Assembly: GCA_020053305.1 (NCBI GenBank)
Contig: JAGVNJ010000044.1
Coordinates: forward strand, 1 to 56,453
DNA: 56,453 nucleotides
From: Candidatus Edwardsiibacteriota bacterium
Lineage (GTDB): Bacteria; Edwardsbacteria; AC1; EtOH8
Direction: 5' to 3'
The notes under the pieces are model-generated. The model was not told where the DNA came from, did no database searches, and saw only the letters and a list, made by a program, of their open reading frames with translations. A program made the position numbers and the translations under genes. This document shows positions 8,176 to 17,494 of this stretch, piece after piece (the first letter of the stretch is position 1; the number at the start of each line of letters is the position of its first letter).

Positions 8176-9294
8176 ATGAAATATTTTAAAATCTCCCTGT
8201 TATTAATTTCGGCACAACTACTCTCGGCCGGATTTGTTTTCGCCGGGACCGTCCCGCCGGATTCCACCATCTTCCCGGGGCAGACTGGAATTACGTTGAT
8301 AAATTCCCTGATCTCGGCTTATAAATCCACCACCAACCTGGGCTATAATTTGGGCCGTGATACCATGTATGGCGTAATAGACAAGGATAGCACAGATAGT
8401 CTTGAATGTGTCTATAGCGGTTATATGATATCAATGATAAAAACGGGGTCCTATGTAGATTCAACAAATCGAGCTTGGGCATTACATAACGACATAAATT
8501 GTGAGCATACCTGGCCTCAGAGCAAGCTGTCATCCAGTACTGCCGAAGCGGACCTGCATCATCTTTTTCCAACGGAGATGCTGGTTAACAGCGACAGAGG
8601 GAACTATCCATTCGGCGATATCGTGGATAATCAAGCCACATATTGGTATCGCAACAATATACGCACAACGACCATACCATCCTCTAATATCGATGAATAT
8701 GCAGAGTATCTCTCTGGAGTAAAATTTGAGCCACGGGAGATCCAAAAGGGGAATACTGCACGGGCTATGTATTATGTTCTCACCTTCTGGCAGCAAAATT
8801 TTATTGATTCGATCTGGTGGACCGGCCAGAGGGACGTCCTCTACAGCTGGCATGTCAATGACCCGGCCGATGCCCGGGAGATAGCCCGCACCAAGAAGAT
8901 CGCCACCTATCAGCAAGGCAAGGTCAATCCCTTTGTATTGGATAGTACTTTGATCCGCCGGGCCTACTTTCCGGCCCTGGGAGTAACCGGCAAACCTCAG
9001 ATCAACATAGCCGGCAGAAACAGATTGTACCAGAATAAGCCCAATCCCTTCCGGGACCGGACCATCATAAGTTATTCCCTTTCTTCGCCGGGCCAGGCCC
9101 GGATCGAGATCTTCAACCTGCTGGGACAGGCTGTCAGGACCATAGATGCAAATGAAGCCGCTTCGGGCAGATATGAATTGGAATGGAACGGCGCCGATCA
9201 GGCCGGCAGAATGCTTCCGCCGGGAGTATATTTTTACCGGCTTTCGGTCGAAAATATAACAATAGACTTGAAACGAATGGTAATGTTGAAATGA
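8176..9294 (+). CDS. Secreted endonuclease I-like nuclease with sorting tail
   Basis: Secreted non-specific nuclease of the endonuclease I (EndA/NucM) family. It has a signal peptide (1-23), then the catalytic core with EHTWPQ (about 110-115), DLHHLFP (about 126-132) and N/RGNYPFG, the His-Asn metal site of this family. The last 80 residues (YQNKPNPF... IFNLLGQ... GVYFYRL) form a FlgD-like/T9SS type A sorting domain. The start at 8176 has AAAGGA 6 bases upstream. Mature length 349 aa fits a nuclease plus sorting module. Likely role: degrading extracellular DNA for nutrients. A strong bidirectional terminator follows. Confidence 0.9.
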   Translation: MKYFKISLLLISAQLLSAGFVFAGTVPPDSTIFPGQTGITLINSLISAYKSTTNLGYNLGRDTMYGVIDKDSTDSLECVYSGYMISMIKTGSYVDSTNRAWALHNDINCEHTWPQSKLSSSTAEADLHHLFPTEMLVNSDRGNYPFGDIVDNQATYWYRNNIRTTTIPSSNIDEYAEYLSGVKFEPREIQKGNTARAMYYVLTFWQQNFIDSIWWTGQRDVLYSWHVNDPADAREIARTKKIATYQQGKVNPFVLDSTLIRRAYFPALGVTGKPQINIAGRNRLYQNKPNPFRDRTIISYSLSSPGQARIEIFNLLGQAVRTIDANEAASGRYELEWNGADQAGRMLPPGVYFYRLSVENITIDLKRMVMLK

Positions 9295-9295
9295 C

Positions 9296-9321
9296 AAAAG
9301 GGCCGGTTTACCGGCCCTTTT
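9296..9321. terminator. Bidirectional terminator
   Basis: AAAAGGGCCGG (9296-9306) and CCGGCCCTTTT (9311-9321) around a TTTA loop. The A-run and T-run let it serve both the endonuclease gene (+) and the GT9 gene (-), which converge here. Confidence 0.85.
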
Positions 9322-9339
9322 CGTTTTGGTCTGTTCAAT

Positions 9340-10446
9340 TTAGAAGAGATCCCTGCGGGACAGCATTCTTTTAATGCCCGACTGTACCACATCCAGCTCG
9401 GCCGAGGCGCAGGTCCTGTCCAATCCCCGGACCCCGTAGAAATTCCTGTTCAAGGGCCGCCAGAACTCAGGCTCGCTCCGGCCGAAGATGGCGAAGGTGG
9501 GGGTGCCCAGCGCCGCTGCCAGATGCATCACCCCGGTATCGTTACAGACCATCAGCCTCAGCGGTTTCATCACCGAGGCCAGCTGGCGGATGTTCAGCCC
9601 GGACAGCGTCTTGATTTCGCTCTTCACTAACCCCAAAAATCTCTCCCCCAGTTCATCCTCCCCCGGACCCCAAAAGACCGCCACCTGAAACCCGAACTCC
9701 TTGATCAGCCAGTCGGCCAGGGCCGCGTAATTCTGATGCGGCCAGCGGTTGCAGACATTATAGGCCCCCAGGTGGATGCCCACCGTCCGCTCCGGCATGA
9801 TATGATTGTTGTAAAGGATGTCCCGGCCCTGCTCCTCCTCCTGGGGCGATAGGGCGCAGCTCTCTCCCATATCTTTGGTCCTGACGTTCAGATATTCCAG
9901 GATCCTCAGGTTGCGGCGGGTCTCGTGAACCCGCTCCCCGTAGCCGGGAGCCAGCAGGTTATAAAACAAATTTGGCCTGACCCCTGGAAAGGGGTTTTCG
10001 GCCGAGCCCAGAATATATTTGGCCCCGGTAAGACGGGCCAAAATATCGCTGGACAGCGAATGGGATATGGTATTGAGCACCACCGCCAGACCGTAGCCCT
10101 GCCTTAATCCCTTCCACAGCCTCCACAGTTTGGCCGGAGAGGCCTGATAAAGCTTTTCCGGGAAGATCAGTATCCGGTCGATGTCGGGGTGATGCTCCAG
10201 CACCCGGTAGGTGTACTGCCGGGCCACCACTGTGATCTGGGCTTTGGGCAGGGACTGCCGGATGGCTCTGAAGGCCGGGGTGGACAACAGCAGGTCGCCC
10301 AGCTGGTCATGCTGGCGGATCACTATCACCCGTTCGATCAGCGACAGGTCCACCTCGCCGGGTTGGTAGCGGCGGTCAGACAGCAGCTTTCCCAGAATCC
10401 TCAGGAGGTCCGTCTTGATATATTTCTCAAGGGATGGCAGCCTCAT
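9340..10446 (-). CDS. Glycosyltransferase family 9 (heptosyltransferase-like)
   Basis: GT9 transferase, the family that adds heptose to lipopolysaccharide core. Hallmarks: N-terminal RVIVIRQHDQLGDLLLSTPA loop (about 40-59), the mid-protein GIHLGA segment starting the nucleotide-sugar domain, and the C-terminal CNDTGVMHLAAALGTPTFAIFG motif. The 368-aa length is normal. It follows the MsbA-like exporter gene by 19 bases on the same strand, which supports a role in building or exporting lipid-linked surface glycans. Donor and acceptor are unknown. Confidence 0.88.
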   Translation of the reverse strand: MRLPSLEKYIKTDLLRILGKLLSDRRYQPGEVDLSLIERVIVIRQHDQLGDLLLSTPAFRAIRQSLPKAQITVVARQYTYRVLEHHPDIDRILIFPEKLYQASPAKLWRLWKGLRQGYGLAVVLNTISHSLSSDILARLTGAKYILGSAENPFPGVRPNLFYNLLAPGYGERVHETRRNLRILEYLNVRTKDMGESCALSPQEEEQGRDILYNNHIMPERTVGIHLGAYNVCNRWPHQNYAALADWLIKEFGFQVAVFWGPGEDELGERFLGLVKSEIKTLSGLNIRQLASVMKPLRLMVCNDTGVMHLAAALGTPTFAIFGRSEPEFWRPLNRNFYGVRGLDRTCASAELDVVQSGIKRMLSRRDLF

Positions 10447-10465
10447 AGCGCTATTGGCTGGCCTC

Positions 10466-12331
10466 CTATTTGTTGAATTGGATATTGTACAGTTTCCAGT
10501 ACAGGCCCCGGCCCTCCAGCAATTCCTGGTGCTTTCCCATCTCCACGATCCGGCCCTGGTCCATTACCGCTATCCGGTCGGCCCGCTGGATGGTGGACAG
10601 GCGGTGGGCGATGACGATGGCGGTGCGGTTGGACATCAGGCGATCGATGGCCTGCTGCACCAGCACCTCCGATTGGGCGTCCAGGGCCGAGGTGGCCTCG
10701 TCGAAGATCAGGATCGGCGGGTTCTTCAGGATGGCCCGGGCGATGGATATCCGCTGGCGTTCCCCGCCGGAAAGCCGGACGCCCCGCTCCCCGATGACCG
10801 TCCGGTAGCCCTCCGGCATCTGGGACACGAACTGATGGGCGTTGGCGGCCCGGGCGGCCTCCTCCACCTGCTGTTGGGTGGCCTCCCGCTTGCCGTAGGC
10901 GATATTGTTGAATATGGTGTCGTGGAACAGAATGGTCTCCTGGCCCACTATGCCCATCAGCTGGCGCAGCGATTTCGAGTCCAGCTCCCGCAGGTCCTTC
11001 CCATCCAGGTAGATCGCCCCCCTGATGGGATCGTAGAACCGCGGGATCAGGTCCACCAAGGTGGATTTACCGGCCCCCGACGGCCCCACCAGGGCCAGCA
11101 TCTCACCCCGCTTGATCTCCAGGTCGATGCCCCTGAGGACCAGCTCCGGGGCATGGCCGGTTGTTTCCGGGACGATTGCCGGATTGGGGCTGTAGGCAAA
11201 ATCCATCTGCTCGAATTTTATGGATTGACGGAATTCATCCACCACGGCAGCTCCGGGCCGGTCGATGACCTCCGGGGCCTGATCCAGCAGGCTGAATATC
11301 CGCTCCGAGGCCGCCAAGCCCTGCTGCACCGTGGAATTGACGCTGGCCAGTCCGTTGAGCGGCTGGATCATGGAGAAGGCCGCCGCCAGAAAAACGAAGA
11401 ACCTCTCAGGGCTGAGGGCCTGGGCCCCGGCGATGTAATCCTTGGCCACCCAGATGATCAGCACCCCCACCGCCGCCCCCAGATATTCGGTCAGGGGTGA
11501 GGACAGGGCGGACATGGTCTCAAAACGGAAGATGGTCCGGTAATAATCCCGGTTGTATTTGATGAATTTCTGCTTCTCGTATTCCTCGGCGGCAAAGGTC
11601 TTGACCAGCCGGATACCGGCGATGGTCTCGGTCACCACCGCGGTCAGGTCGGCGATCCTCTCCTGCAGCTGCCGGCCCCTTTTCCTCAGGCGGCGCCCGA
11701 TGAGGGTGATCAACAGCAGGCAGCCCGGCAGCACCAGCATGGCGATCAGCGACAATTTCCAGGCCGCGATCACCACGATGGCCAGATAGACCAGCACCTG
11801 GAGCGACTGCCGGACGATGGACAGCGACCCCTCGGTGATGGCACCCCGCACCATGTTGACGTCGTTGGTCAGCCGGGAGACCACCTGCCCCACCTTGTTG
11901 CGCTGGAAATATCCCAGCGACAGCTGCTGGAGATGGCCGTACATCTGGTTGCGGATATCCATGGTGATGTGCTGTTCGATATGAACCGTCAGCAGGCGCT
12001 GCAGGTAGTTGAACAGGTTCTTGACGAAGAACACCGCCAGTATTATCCAGCAGAGCTTGGCGATCCCGGAGATCCGTCCCCCGCTGGACAGCCACCACAG
12101 GAACCAGTTCTTGATCTGCTCCAATGAACCGCCAAAATCTGAGGACAGGTCCATCTTTACCGCCTGCTGGGAGACCTGCTCCGGCTGGCTGAAAAGCACC
12201 TTCATGAACGGGGCGATCACCCCCAGCGAAGCCCCCGAGAACAGGGCCAGAAACATCATGCAGATAATGGACAGGGTGAACTGTTTTTTGTATGGCGCCA
12301 GGTAACTCAACAGGCGCAGATAAAGACGCAT
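10466..12331 (-). CDS. msbA: MsbA-like lipid exporter ABC transporter
   Basis: Half-size ABC exporter: six transmembrane segments (about 15-320) and a C-terminal ATPase domain. Walker A GPSGAGKST, Q-loop GQE, signature LSGGERQRIS, Walker B ILIFDEATSALD and H-loop IAHRLST are all intact. The 621-aa length and the adjoining GT9 gene fit MsbA, which flips lipid A core across the inner membrane; other lipid or peptide exporters look alike. It diverges from the DUF502 gene over only 43 bases, so the two promoters must overlap. Confidence 0.82.
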   Translation of the reverse strand: MRLYLRLLSYLAPYKKQFTLSIICMMFLALFSGASLGVIAPFMKVLFSQPEQVSQQAVKMDLSSDFGGSLEQIKNWFLWWLSSGGRISGIAKLCWIILAVFFVKNLFNYLQRLLTVHIEQHITMDIRNQMYGHLQQLSLGYFQRNKVGQVVSRLTNDVNMVRGAITEGSLSIVRQSLQVLVYLAIVVIAAWKLSLIAMLVLPGCLLLITLIGRRLRKRGRQLQERIADLTAVVTETIAGIRLVKTFAAEEYEKQKFIKYNRDYYRTIFRFETMSALSSPLTEYLGAAVGVLIIWVAKDYIAGAQALSPERFFVFLAAAFSMIQPLNGLASVNSTVQQGLAASERIFSLLDQAPEVIDRPGAAVVDEFRQSIKFEQMDFAYSPNPAIVPETTGHAPELVLRGIDLEIKRGEMLALVGPSGAGKSTLVDLIPRFYDPIRGAIYLDGKDLRELDSKSLRQLMGIVGQETILFHDTIFNNIAYGKREATQQQVEEAARAANAHQFVSQMPEGYRTVIGERGVRLSGGERQRISIARAILKNPPILIFDEATSALDAQSEVLVQQAIDRLMSNRTAIVIAHRLSTIQRADRIAVMDQGRIVEMGKHQELLEGRGLYWKLYNIQFNK

Positions 12332-12339
12332 AATATTTC

Positions 12340-12368
12340 TTGACCTTATGGATTATTTGTGATATTTT
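12340..12368 (+). promoter_or_regulatory. Promoter of DUF502 gene, leaderless start predicted
   Basis: TTGACC (12340-12345), 17-bp spacer, TATTTT (12363-12368). The ATG at 12375 begins 7 bases after the -10, exactly where transcription should start, and no Shine-Dalgarno precedes it. Confidence 0.65.
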
Positions 12369-12374
12369 TGAGAT

Positions 12375-13031
12375 ATGGATATTCTATCGCCGCCCAAAAC
12401 GGCCCGGGGCCATTTCAAGAATTATTTGCTAACCGGCCTGGTAGCCATACTGCCGGTGGGGCTGACCGCCTATCTCTGTTGGCTGCTGTTCAAATGGAGC
12501 GGCCGGCTGTTCGGCGAACTGCTGCTCTACATCCCCTACCTCCAGACCCTTCCCCAGCTCGCCCGATGGGGCATCGGCTTTATTTTGTTGGTCGGGCTGG
12601 TCTACCTGGTGGGTCTGCTGGCCTCGCATCTGCTGGGAAGGCGTCTTCTTAGATTCTGGGAAAATATTTTGACCAGGATCCCCCTGGTCAGGATAATCTA
12701 CGGCACCACCCGGCAGTTCACCGATAACTTCTTCACCAATAAATACGCCTTTCGCGAAGTGGTGGCTGTGGAATACCCCCGCCCTGGCACCTATGCCTTG
12801 GGCTTTCTTACCTCGGAGGTCCTGTGGGATATGGAGGATAATCAAAAAGGTTACTCGGTATACCTGCCCAACACCCCCAACCCCGCCGGTGGACGGGTGA
12901 TGATTGTCCCCCTGGAGCGGCTGTTCCGGGTAAGCCTCACGGTGGAGGAAGCCATAAAACTCATAGTTTCGGGGGGCATGGTCTCGCCCCAGGATCTGAA
13001 AATACTGCCCTCCCTGGACCAAGATGTCTGA
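12375..13031 (+). CDS. DUF502 family inner-membrane protein
   Basis: Member of the DUF502 family of small membrane proteins without assigned biochemical function. Two transmembrane segments are visible (about 18-40 and 59-85), separated by a loop, followed by a soluble domain with the conserved IPLVR.IY...RQ, F..V..VEYPR.G...LGF.T and PNTPNP..G.....P motifs. The 218-aa length is normal. The 3' end overlaps the CBS-domain gene by 8 bases, indicating coupling. The family commonly occurs in membrane-homeostasis contexts, but no function is inferred here. Confidence 0.88.
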   Translation: MDILSPPKTARGHFKNYLLTGLVAILPVGLTAYLCWLLFKWSGRLFGELLLYIPYLQTLPQLARWGIGFILLVGLVYLVGLLASHLLGRRLLRFWENILTRIPLVRIIYGTTRQFTDNFFTNKYAFREVVAVEYPRPGTYALGFLTSEVLWDMEDNQKGYSVYLPNTPNPAGGRVMIVPLERLFRVSLTVEEAIKLIVSGGMVSPQDLKILPSLDQDV

Positions 13032-13830
13032 TATTCTGAAATCCTTACATAATTATTTCTATCGCCGGCCGGAGCTGTCCCATCATCAACTGCAGGCCCT
13101 GCTGACCCGGGCCATGCAGCGCCAGGTCCTCTCCAAGGAAGAGGGGTCCATGATGCGGCGGATTCTCAACCTGGCCGACACCCCGATATCCGCGATCATG
13201 ATACCCAAATCCCAGCTGGTGTGCCTGGAGGCCTCGGCCACCATGGGGCAGATCGTGGACTCTTTTTTAAAATGGGGATTCTCGCGCCTCCCGGTATATG
13301 ACACCGATCGGGATAATATCATCGGAATTATACACGTTAAGGAACTGCTGCGTTTCTGGCACCATCCGGCCAAAAACATAAGGGCCGTGGAATTCATTCG
13401 TCTGCCCAATTTTTTCCCCCAGACTATGAAAGTGGCCCAGGCCCTGTCGGAATTCCAAAAACGCAATATCTCCATTGCCGTCACCATGGATGAATACGGC
13501 ATCCCTTCGGGGATGATCACCACCGAGGACTTGGTGGAACAGATTGTCGGGGAGCTTTATGACGAGTATAACGTGGAGCTCAGGCACTATCGGCTGATGG
13601 AGAACGGCGAATATCTGATGGAGGCCTGTATCCCCTTGGAAAAATTTCAGAAGCTGTTTAATTTAAACCTGGAAAGCCAGGCCCACACCCTGTCGGGGTA
13701 TGTCCTGGAAAAACTGCAACGGATCCCCCTGCCCGGAGAAAAATTTCGCATTCACCATTTGGACTGCGCCGTGGAGGAGGGCACCCCGTCCAAACTAAAA
13801 AAGCTGGTTATCCGTAACAAACACGCATAA
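13024..13830 (+). CDS. CBS-pair protein with CorC/HlyC C-terminal domain
   Basis: Soluble CorC-like protein. A short N-terminal helical part precedes a CBS pair (about 52-175: 'MIPKSQLVCLEA', 'FSRLPVYD', 'GIIHVKELL', 'DEYGIPSGMITTEDLVEQIVGE'), followed by the transporter-associated CorC_HlyC domain (about 185-265). The membrane-embedded DUF21 domain of full-length CorB/YfjD proteins is absent. Family knowledge links such proteins to Mg/Co efflux or regulation through adenine nucleotide binding by the CBS pair. The start overlaps the end of the DUF502 gene, so the pair probably function together at the membrane. Confidence 0.85.
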   Translation: MSDILKSLHNYFYRRPELSHHQLQALLTRAMQRQVLSKEEGSMMRRILNLADTPISAIMIPKSQLVCLEASATMGQIVDSFLKWGFSRLPVYDTDRDNIIGIIHVKELLRFWHHPAKNIRAVEFIRLPNFFPQTMKVAQALSEFQKRNISIAVTMDEYGIPSGMITTEDLVEQIVGELYDEYNVELRHYRLMENGEYLMEACIPLEKFQKLFNLNLESQAHTLSGYVLEKLQRIPLPGEKFRIHHLDCAVEEGTPSKLKKLVIRNKHA

Positions 13831-13889
13831 TCGGAGCCCTGGGATATTCTTCGACAAGCTACTCAACGGGGCCGGCATCGCCGGAGGCA

Positions 13890-14573
13890 TCATCCTGCAA
13901 GGGCAGGCTCGTCCGGTAAAGGCTCCGGTCCCCCCTCCATCTTATCGAAAGCCACCTCCTCCTGCACCCCATGGTTCGGTATCTGATCCTTCCTCAGTTC
14001 GGCATCTATCTCCTGGTCTATCTTTTCCCGCTCCTCTTCCTTTTCCTTAAGATATTCTTCCAATTCCTCAATTTTTGGTAGGTCCGAGAGGGTGGCCAGG
14101 CCGAAATACCGCAGGAACTCCGGGGTGGTGCCGTACAGTATCGGCTTCCCGGGGCGCTCGTCACGGCCCACCACCGCCACCAAGTTGCGCTCGGCCAGGG
14201 TGGACATCACCCCGTCGACATTGACCCCGCGGATGGCCTCCATGTCGCCCCTGATGATGGGCTGCTTGTAGGCTATGATGGCCAGGGTCTCCAGGGCCGC
14301 CGCCGTCAGCCGGGATGCCCTTTTGCCCCGGAAAAGTTCCTGAATCCATTTGGCGTATTCCGGGCGGGTGTATATCTGGTATCCGCCGGCCACCTCCACC
14401 AGGGAAAAGCTGTGGCCGTCGCGCTCGTATTCAACCTTAAGTTCGGCTATCAGCTGCCGGAGTATTTTTTGGTCTATCTCCCCCAGCAGGGACTTCAATT
14501 TTGACGGAGCTATCGGCGTGTCGGTGGCGAACAGCAGGGCCTCTATCACCCTTTTGGCTTCATTTCTATCCAT
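13890..14573 (-). CDS. scpB: ScpB, condensin-associated segregation protein
   Basis: ScpB kleisin-interacting element (KITE) protein. Two winged-helix domains occupy about 1-165, with the family motifs 'ALLFATD.PI', 'RPEYAKWI...F', 'LTAAALETLAIIAYKQPI.R..ME.IRGV..D' and 'GRDERPGKPILYGTT.EFL..FGL'. The remaining 60 residues are acidic and helical. ScpB works with ScpA and SMC in chromosome organisation; neither partner gene is in the window. It converges with the CBS gene and diverges from rpsT. Confidence 0.95.
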   Translation of the reverse strand: MDRNEAKRVIEALLFATDTPIAPSKLKSLLGEIDQKILRQLIAELKVEYERDGHSFSLVEVAGGYQIYTRPEYAKWIQELFRGKRASRLTAAALETLAIIAYKQPIIRGDMEAIRGVNVDGVMSTLAERNLVAVVGRDERPGKPILYGTTPEFLRYFGLATLSDLPKIEELEEYLKEKEEEREKIDQEIDAELRKDQIPNHGVQEEVAFDKMEGGPEPLPDEPALAG

Positions 14574-14707
14574 TAAGCATGTCCTTTATTTTCGCTTCCG
14601 GTTGTATTTTGAATATAATGCTTGACTTTCATATGAATGATATGATATTTTTATATCTTTGTAAAGCATAAAATTATCAACAACATATAAAATTTGGAGG
14701 AATTAAC

Positions 14708-14974
14708 GTGGCAGAGATCAAAAAGGCGCTTAAGAAGAAAAAAAGTTCGGTGACAAAAAGAGCCCGCCAGGCTTTGGCCCGCAGAAAAAGCAATTCGGCC
14801 GTGAAATCCAAGATGCGCAAAGTGGTGAAAAAATTCAAGGCCGACGGGAAAAGCCCCGAACTGCTATCATCGGCCTATTCCGAGATAGATACGGCCGCCA
14901 GGAAAGGCACCATCCACAAAAGAACCGCCGCCCGCCAGAAATCACGCTTGGCAAAGGCCTTAAATAAAAAGTGA
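14708..14974 (+). CDS. rpsT: 30S ribosomal protein S20
   Basis: Small (88 aa), very basic, helical protein with the S20 pattern (KS..KR.RQ...R...NSAVKSKMR, TA..KGTIHK..A.R.KSRL). It binds 16S rRNA in the bottom of the small subunit. It starts with GTG at 14708 and has GGAGG 7 bases before it. Transcribed alone, with its own strong terminator. Confidence 0.96.
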   Translation: MAEIKKALKKKKSSVTKRARQALARRKSNSAVKSKMRKVVKKFKADGKSPELLSSAYSEIDTAARKGTIHKRTAARQKSRLAKALNKK

Positions 14975-15003
14975 TCCGGATAAATATACCGCTATTTTAT
15001 AAA

Positions 15004-15040
15004 AGAATCGTCCCGAAGCAATTCGGGACGATTCTTTTTT
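15004..15040. terminator. Strong terminator of rpsT, bidirectional
   Basis: A 14-bp perfect stem AGAATCGTCCCGAA (15004-15017) / TTCGGGACGATTCT (15022-15035) with GCAA loop and a T-run to 15040. A-residues on the other side let it also terminate the pilus operon, which ends at 15054 on the minus strand. Confidence 0.92.
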
Positions 15041-15053
15041 AGGTTAGGAACTG

Positions 15054-17018
15054 TTATTTTGATTTTATAATGTGCGGCGTCAGGAATATCAGGATCTCCC
15101 GCTTGGCGGTGGAGGTGGTGGTCGACCTGAACAAGGCCCCGATGATCGGGATGTCCATCAAGATCGGAATTCCGCTCTGGGCCTTTCCGGCTTTGGTCTG
15201 CAACAATCCGCCGATCACCGCCGTCTCCCCGTCGTTCAGCACGATCTGGGTGGTGGCCTCGTTGGTCAGGATGACTACGCCGCCCAGGATTGTAGCCGTG
15301 GGATCCAGATCGCTGATCTCAGTCTTGACATCCAGGGTTACGTTCTCCGAGGAGTTGATGTGCGGGGTAGTGGTCAGCACCATCCCGATGGTGTACATTG
15401 AGGTGACGGTATTGCCGCTCTCATCCCTTAAGGAGATGGGGATCTTCTTGCCGCCCACTATCTTGGCCTCTTTATTATTGACCGTGGTGATCCGGGGATT
15501 GGAGATGGTGTTGGCTTTGCGCTTGGCCTCTAGTACCGACAGGGTGGCCGATATCTGGGCGAAGGAGCGGATAGTCCCCACTGTCATCGATGGCCTGCTG
15601 CCGGCCGGCAGCAGCTGGGGAACGCTGGCATTCTGCAGTTCGGCATTGGCATCATAGCTGGCGATATTGGAAACGTTCCAGTTGATGCCCAGATCCTTGG
15701 TCACGTCCATATCCACATCCACGATCCGGGCCATGATCTCCACCTGCTGGGTGGCCGTATCCAGTAATTTGATCAGCTCGGCGATCTCTGTCTGCTTGTA
15801 CGATACTTCGTTGATCACCAATGCGTTGGTGCGCTTGTCGACCTGAATGGATCCCCGGGAGCTGAGGATCTTGGTCAGGGAACCGGTTATTTCATTGGCT
15901 ACTGCAAACTCGATGGGATAGACCACTGTCACCAACTCCTGCCCCTGTTCCCTCATCCGGATATTTTCGGTAGCCTGCCTGGGGCTCATCACCCTGATGA
16001 TGCCGCCCGATTCCTCGACCACCAGCCCGACAGCCTTGACTATCTCATCGAATGCCCGGACCCAGGAGACATTATGCAGCCTCATGCTGACCGAACCCTT
16101 GATATCGCTGCCCACGATCAGGTTCTTGCCGCTGTATTCGGCCATGGCCCTTAAAACTGTTATCACATCCGCATTCTCCAACTCCATGGATACGGATCTG
16201 CCGCCCGATAAACCGCTGGAGGAAGCTGAGCGATATCTCGGTTTCTGCGTTTCGACGTATGCAGCCCGGGGCTGTATCGGCGTCGCCGGGAGAGCCATTT
16301 TCTCCGGAGGAGCCGGAGGTGTAGGCGTAGCGGCATAGATCGGGGCTGCCGGCCTTTCCTCTATGACCGGCGGGGGAGAGCTGGGCGCGGTCGGGGTAGT
16401 AGTTCTCGGCACCACCGGGGCTGCCGGCTGTTCTTCCATGACCAACGCGGGCGTTGCAGGCGGCGGAATAGAGGTCACGGGCACCACCGGGGCCGCCGGG
16501 GTTTCCTCAACCATCGGAGGCGGCGGGGCCGGCATACTGGGCGGCACCGCAGGCTGGGTGGTGACGGCGGCAGACGCCATCTCGGAGGGGGCCGCAGTAG
16601 CCTTCCATTCGGCAAAGGGAGAGGTATCCTTGGTGGTCAGAGCGATGATGATGTCGTTCTCTTCGGTCATCAGCAGATAGTTGGGTTTTACGCCCATCTC
16701 TATCACGATCCTGGCGATCCCGCCCTCCCGGTCGAACTGGCTGGTGCTGATGGTGGTAATGCCCCCCTTGTTGACGGTCATGGTCTTATTGCCGAAGGCA
16801 ATGCTGGCCCCTTTGATGTCGACCACCAGCCGATTGGGATTGCTGAGGGTGAAATCCTTGGAATCAAGGATATCGTCCCCGGTGATCACCACCTGGGTGA
16901 CCCCTTCGGATTTCTTGACGGCGATATCCAGCACTTTGGCGGCATCGGCCAGGGAAAATACGGACAGCAGAACAGCAGCGGCCAACGGCAGTATTTTGTT
17001 GCTTCTATGATAGCTCAT
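15054..17018 (-). CDS. pilQ: Type IV pilus secretin PilQ
   Basis: Outer-membrane secretin through which the type IV pilus exits. Domains in order: signal peptide (1-26), AMIN domain (about 28-130), a Pro/Val/Ala-rich linker (about 140-265) holding three imperfect copies of an EE.PAAPVVP-type unit, secretin/TonB short N-terminal domain (about 275-345), N1 domain (about 350-425), and the C-terminal secretin barrel with VPVLxDIP-like 'IPILMDIPIIGALF'. The start overlaps the pilP stop (ATGA). There is one AMIN domain rather than the two or three of many PilQ proteins. It is last in the operon. Confidence 0.95.
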   Translation of the reverse strand: MSYHRSNKILPLAAAVLLSVFSLADAAKVLDIAVKKSEGVTQVVITGDDILDSKDFTLSNPNRLVVDIKGASIAFGNKTMTVNKGGITTISTSQFDREGGIARIVIEMGVKPNYLLMTEENDIIIALTTKDTSPFAEWKATAAPSEMASAAVTTQPAVPPSMPAPPPPMVEETPAAPVVPVTSIPPPATPALVMEEQPAAPVVPRTTTPTAPSSPPPVIEERPAAPIYAATPTPPAPPEKMALPATPIQPRAAYVETQKPRYRSASSSGLSGGRSVSMELENADVITVLRAMAEYSGKNLIVGSDIKGSVSMRLHNVSWVRAFDEIVKAVGLVVEESGGIIRVMSPRQATENIRMREQGQELVTVVYPIEFAVANEITGSLTKILSSRGSIQVDKRTNALVINEVSYKQTEIAELIKLLDTATQQVEIMARIVDVDMDVTKDLGINWNVSNIASYDANAELQNASVPQLLPAGSRPSMTVGTIRSFAQISATLSVLEAKRKANTISNPRITTVNNKEAKIVGGKKIPISLRDESGNTVTSMYTIGMVLTTTPHINSSENVTLDVKTEISDLDPTATILGGVVILTNEATTQIVLNDGETAVIGGLLQTKAGKAQSGIPILMDIPIIGALFRSTTTSTAKREILIFLTPHIIKSK

Positions 17019-17494
17019 TTTCTTACGCTCCCTTTGCTTTTACTTTCTGTTAACGGAACAACAAACTTGACGGCGCTTCCGGGATCGCCCTGTTCGAAGA
17101 CCACCGAAGAGTCGGTGATGGCAAAAACCTTTCCGCCGATCACCTGATCGCCTGGCTTTATTATATAACCTACGCCCTGGGTGTCGTTAATCAGGGCCAG
17201 CCTGCCTGAAGGCCCCCAGATGATGCCGGTAAGGGTCATATTGCTTACATCCAGGGAGCTGACGTCCGTAACCCCCGAACCCTCGCCCTTTTTCTGGACC
17301 AGGGATTTAAAAGGATCCCTCCGTCCGGCTGGTTCATAGACATAGTTCTGGGACCTAAAAAGAGTATCCTCACCGGCCGCCTTCAGTTCCAACGTTCCGG
17401 TAACCGCTGGCGGGTCTGCAGCGTAGCCGACAGACGCCAGGGCCAGGACGACAATTAAAAGGCTACCTGGTGCGAGAAGTTTTAGCTTTTGCAC
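17015..17494 (-). CDS. pilP: Pilus assembly lipoprotein-like PilP
   Basis: PilP links the inner-membrane PilNO complex to the secretin. The C-terminal 'GRRDPFKSL' and 'L.LTGI.WG..G.ALI.D..G.GYI.KPGD.IG..KV' pattern is the PilP beta-sandwich. In-frame ATGs at 17569, 17530 and 17524 lie deep inside pilO, while the GTG at 17494 has AGGAGG about 11 bases upstream and opens a clean signal peptide (Lys-Leu-Lys, then LLIVVLALASVGYA). I therefore choose the GTG (159 aa). No lipobox cysteine is present, unlike many PilP proteins. Confidence 0.88.
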   Translation of the reverse strand: MQKLKLLAPGSLLIVVLALASVGYAADPPAVTGTLELKAAGEDTLFRSQNYVYEPAGRRDPFKSLVQKKGEGSGVTDVSSLDVSNMTLTGIIWGPSGRLALINDTQGVGYIIKPGDQVIGGKVFAITDSSVVFEQGDPGSAVKFVVPLTESKSKGSVRK

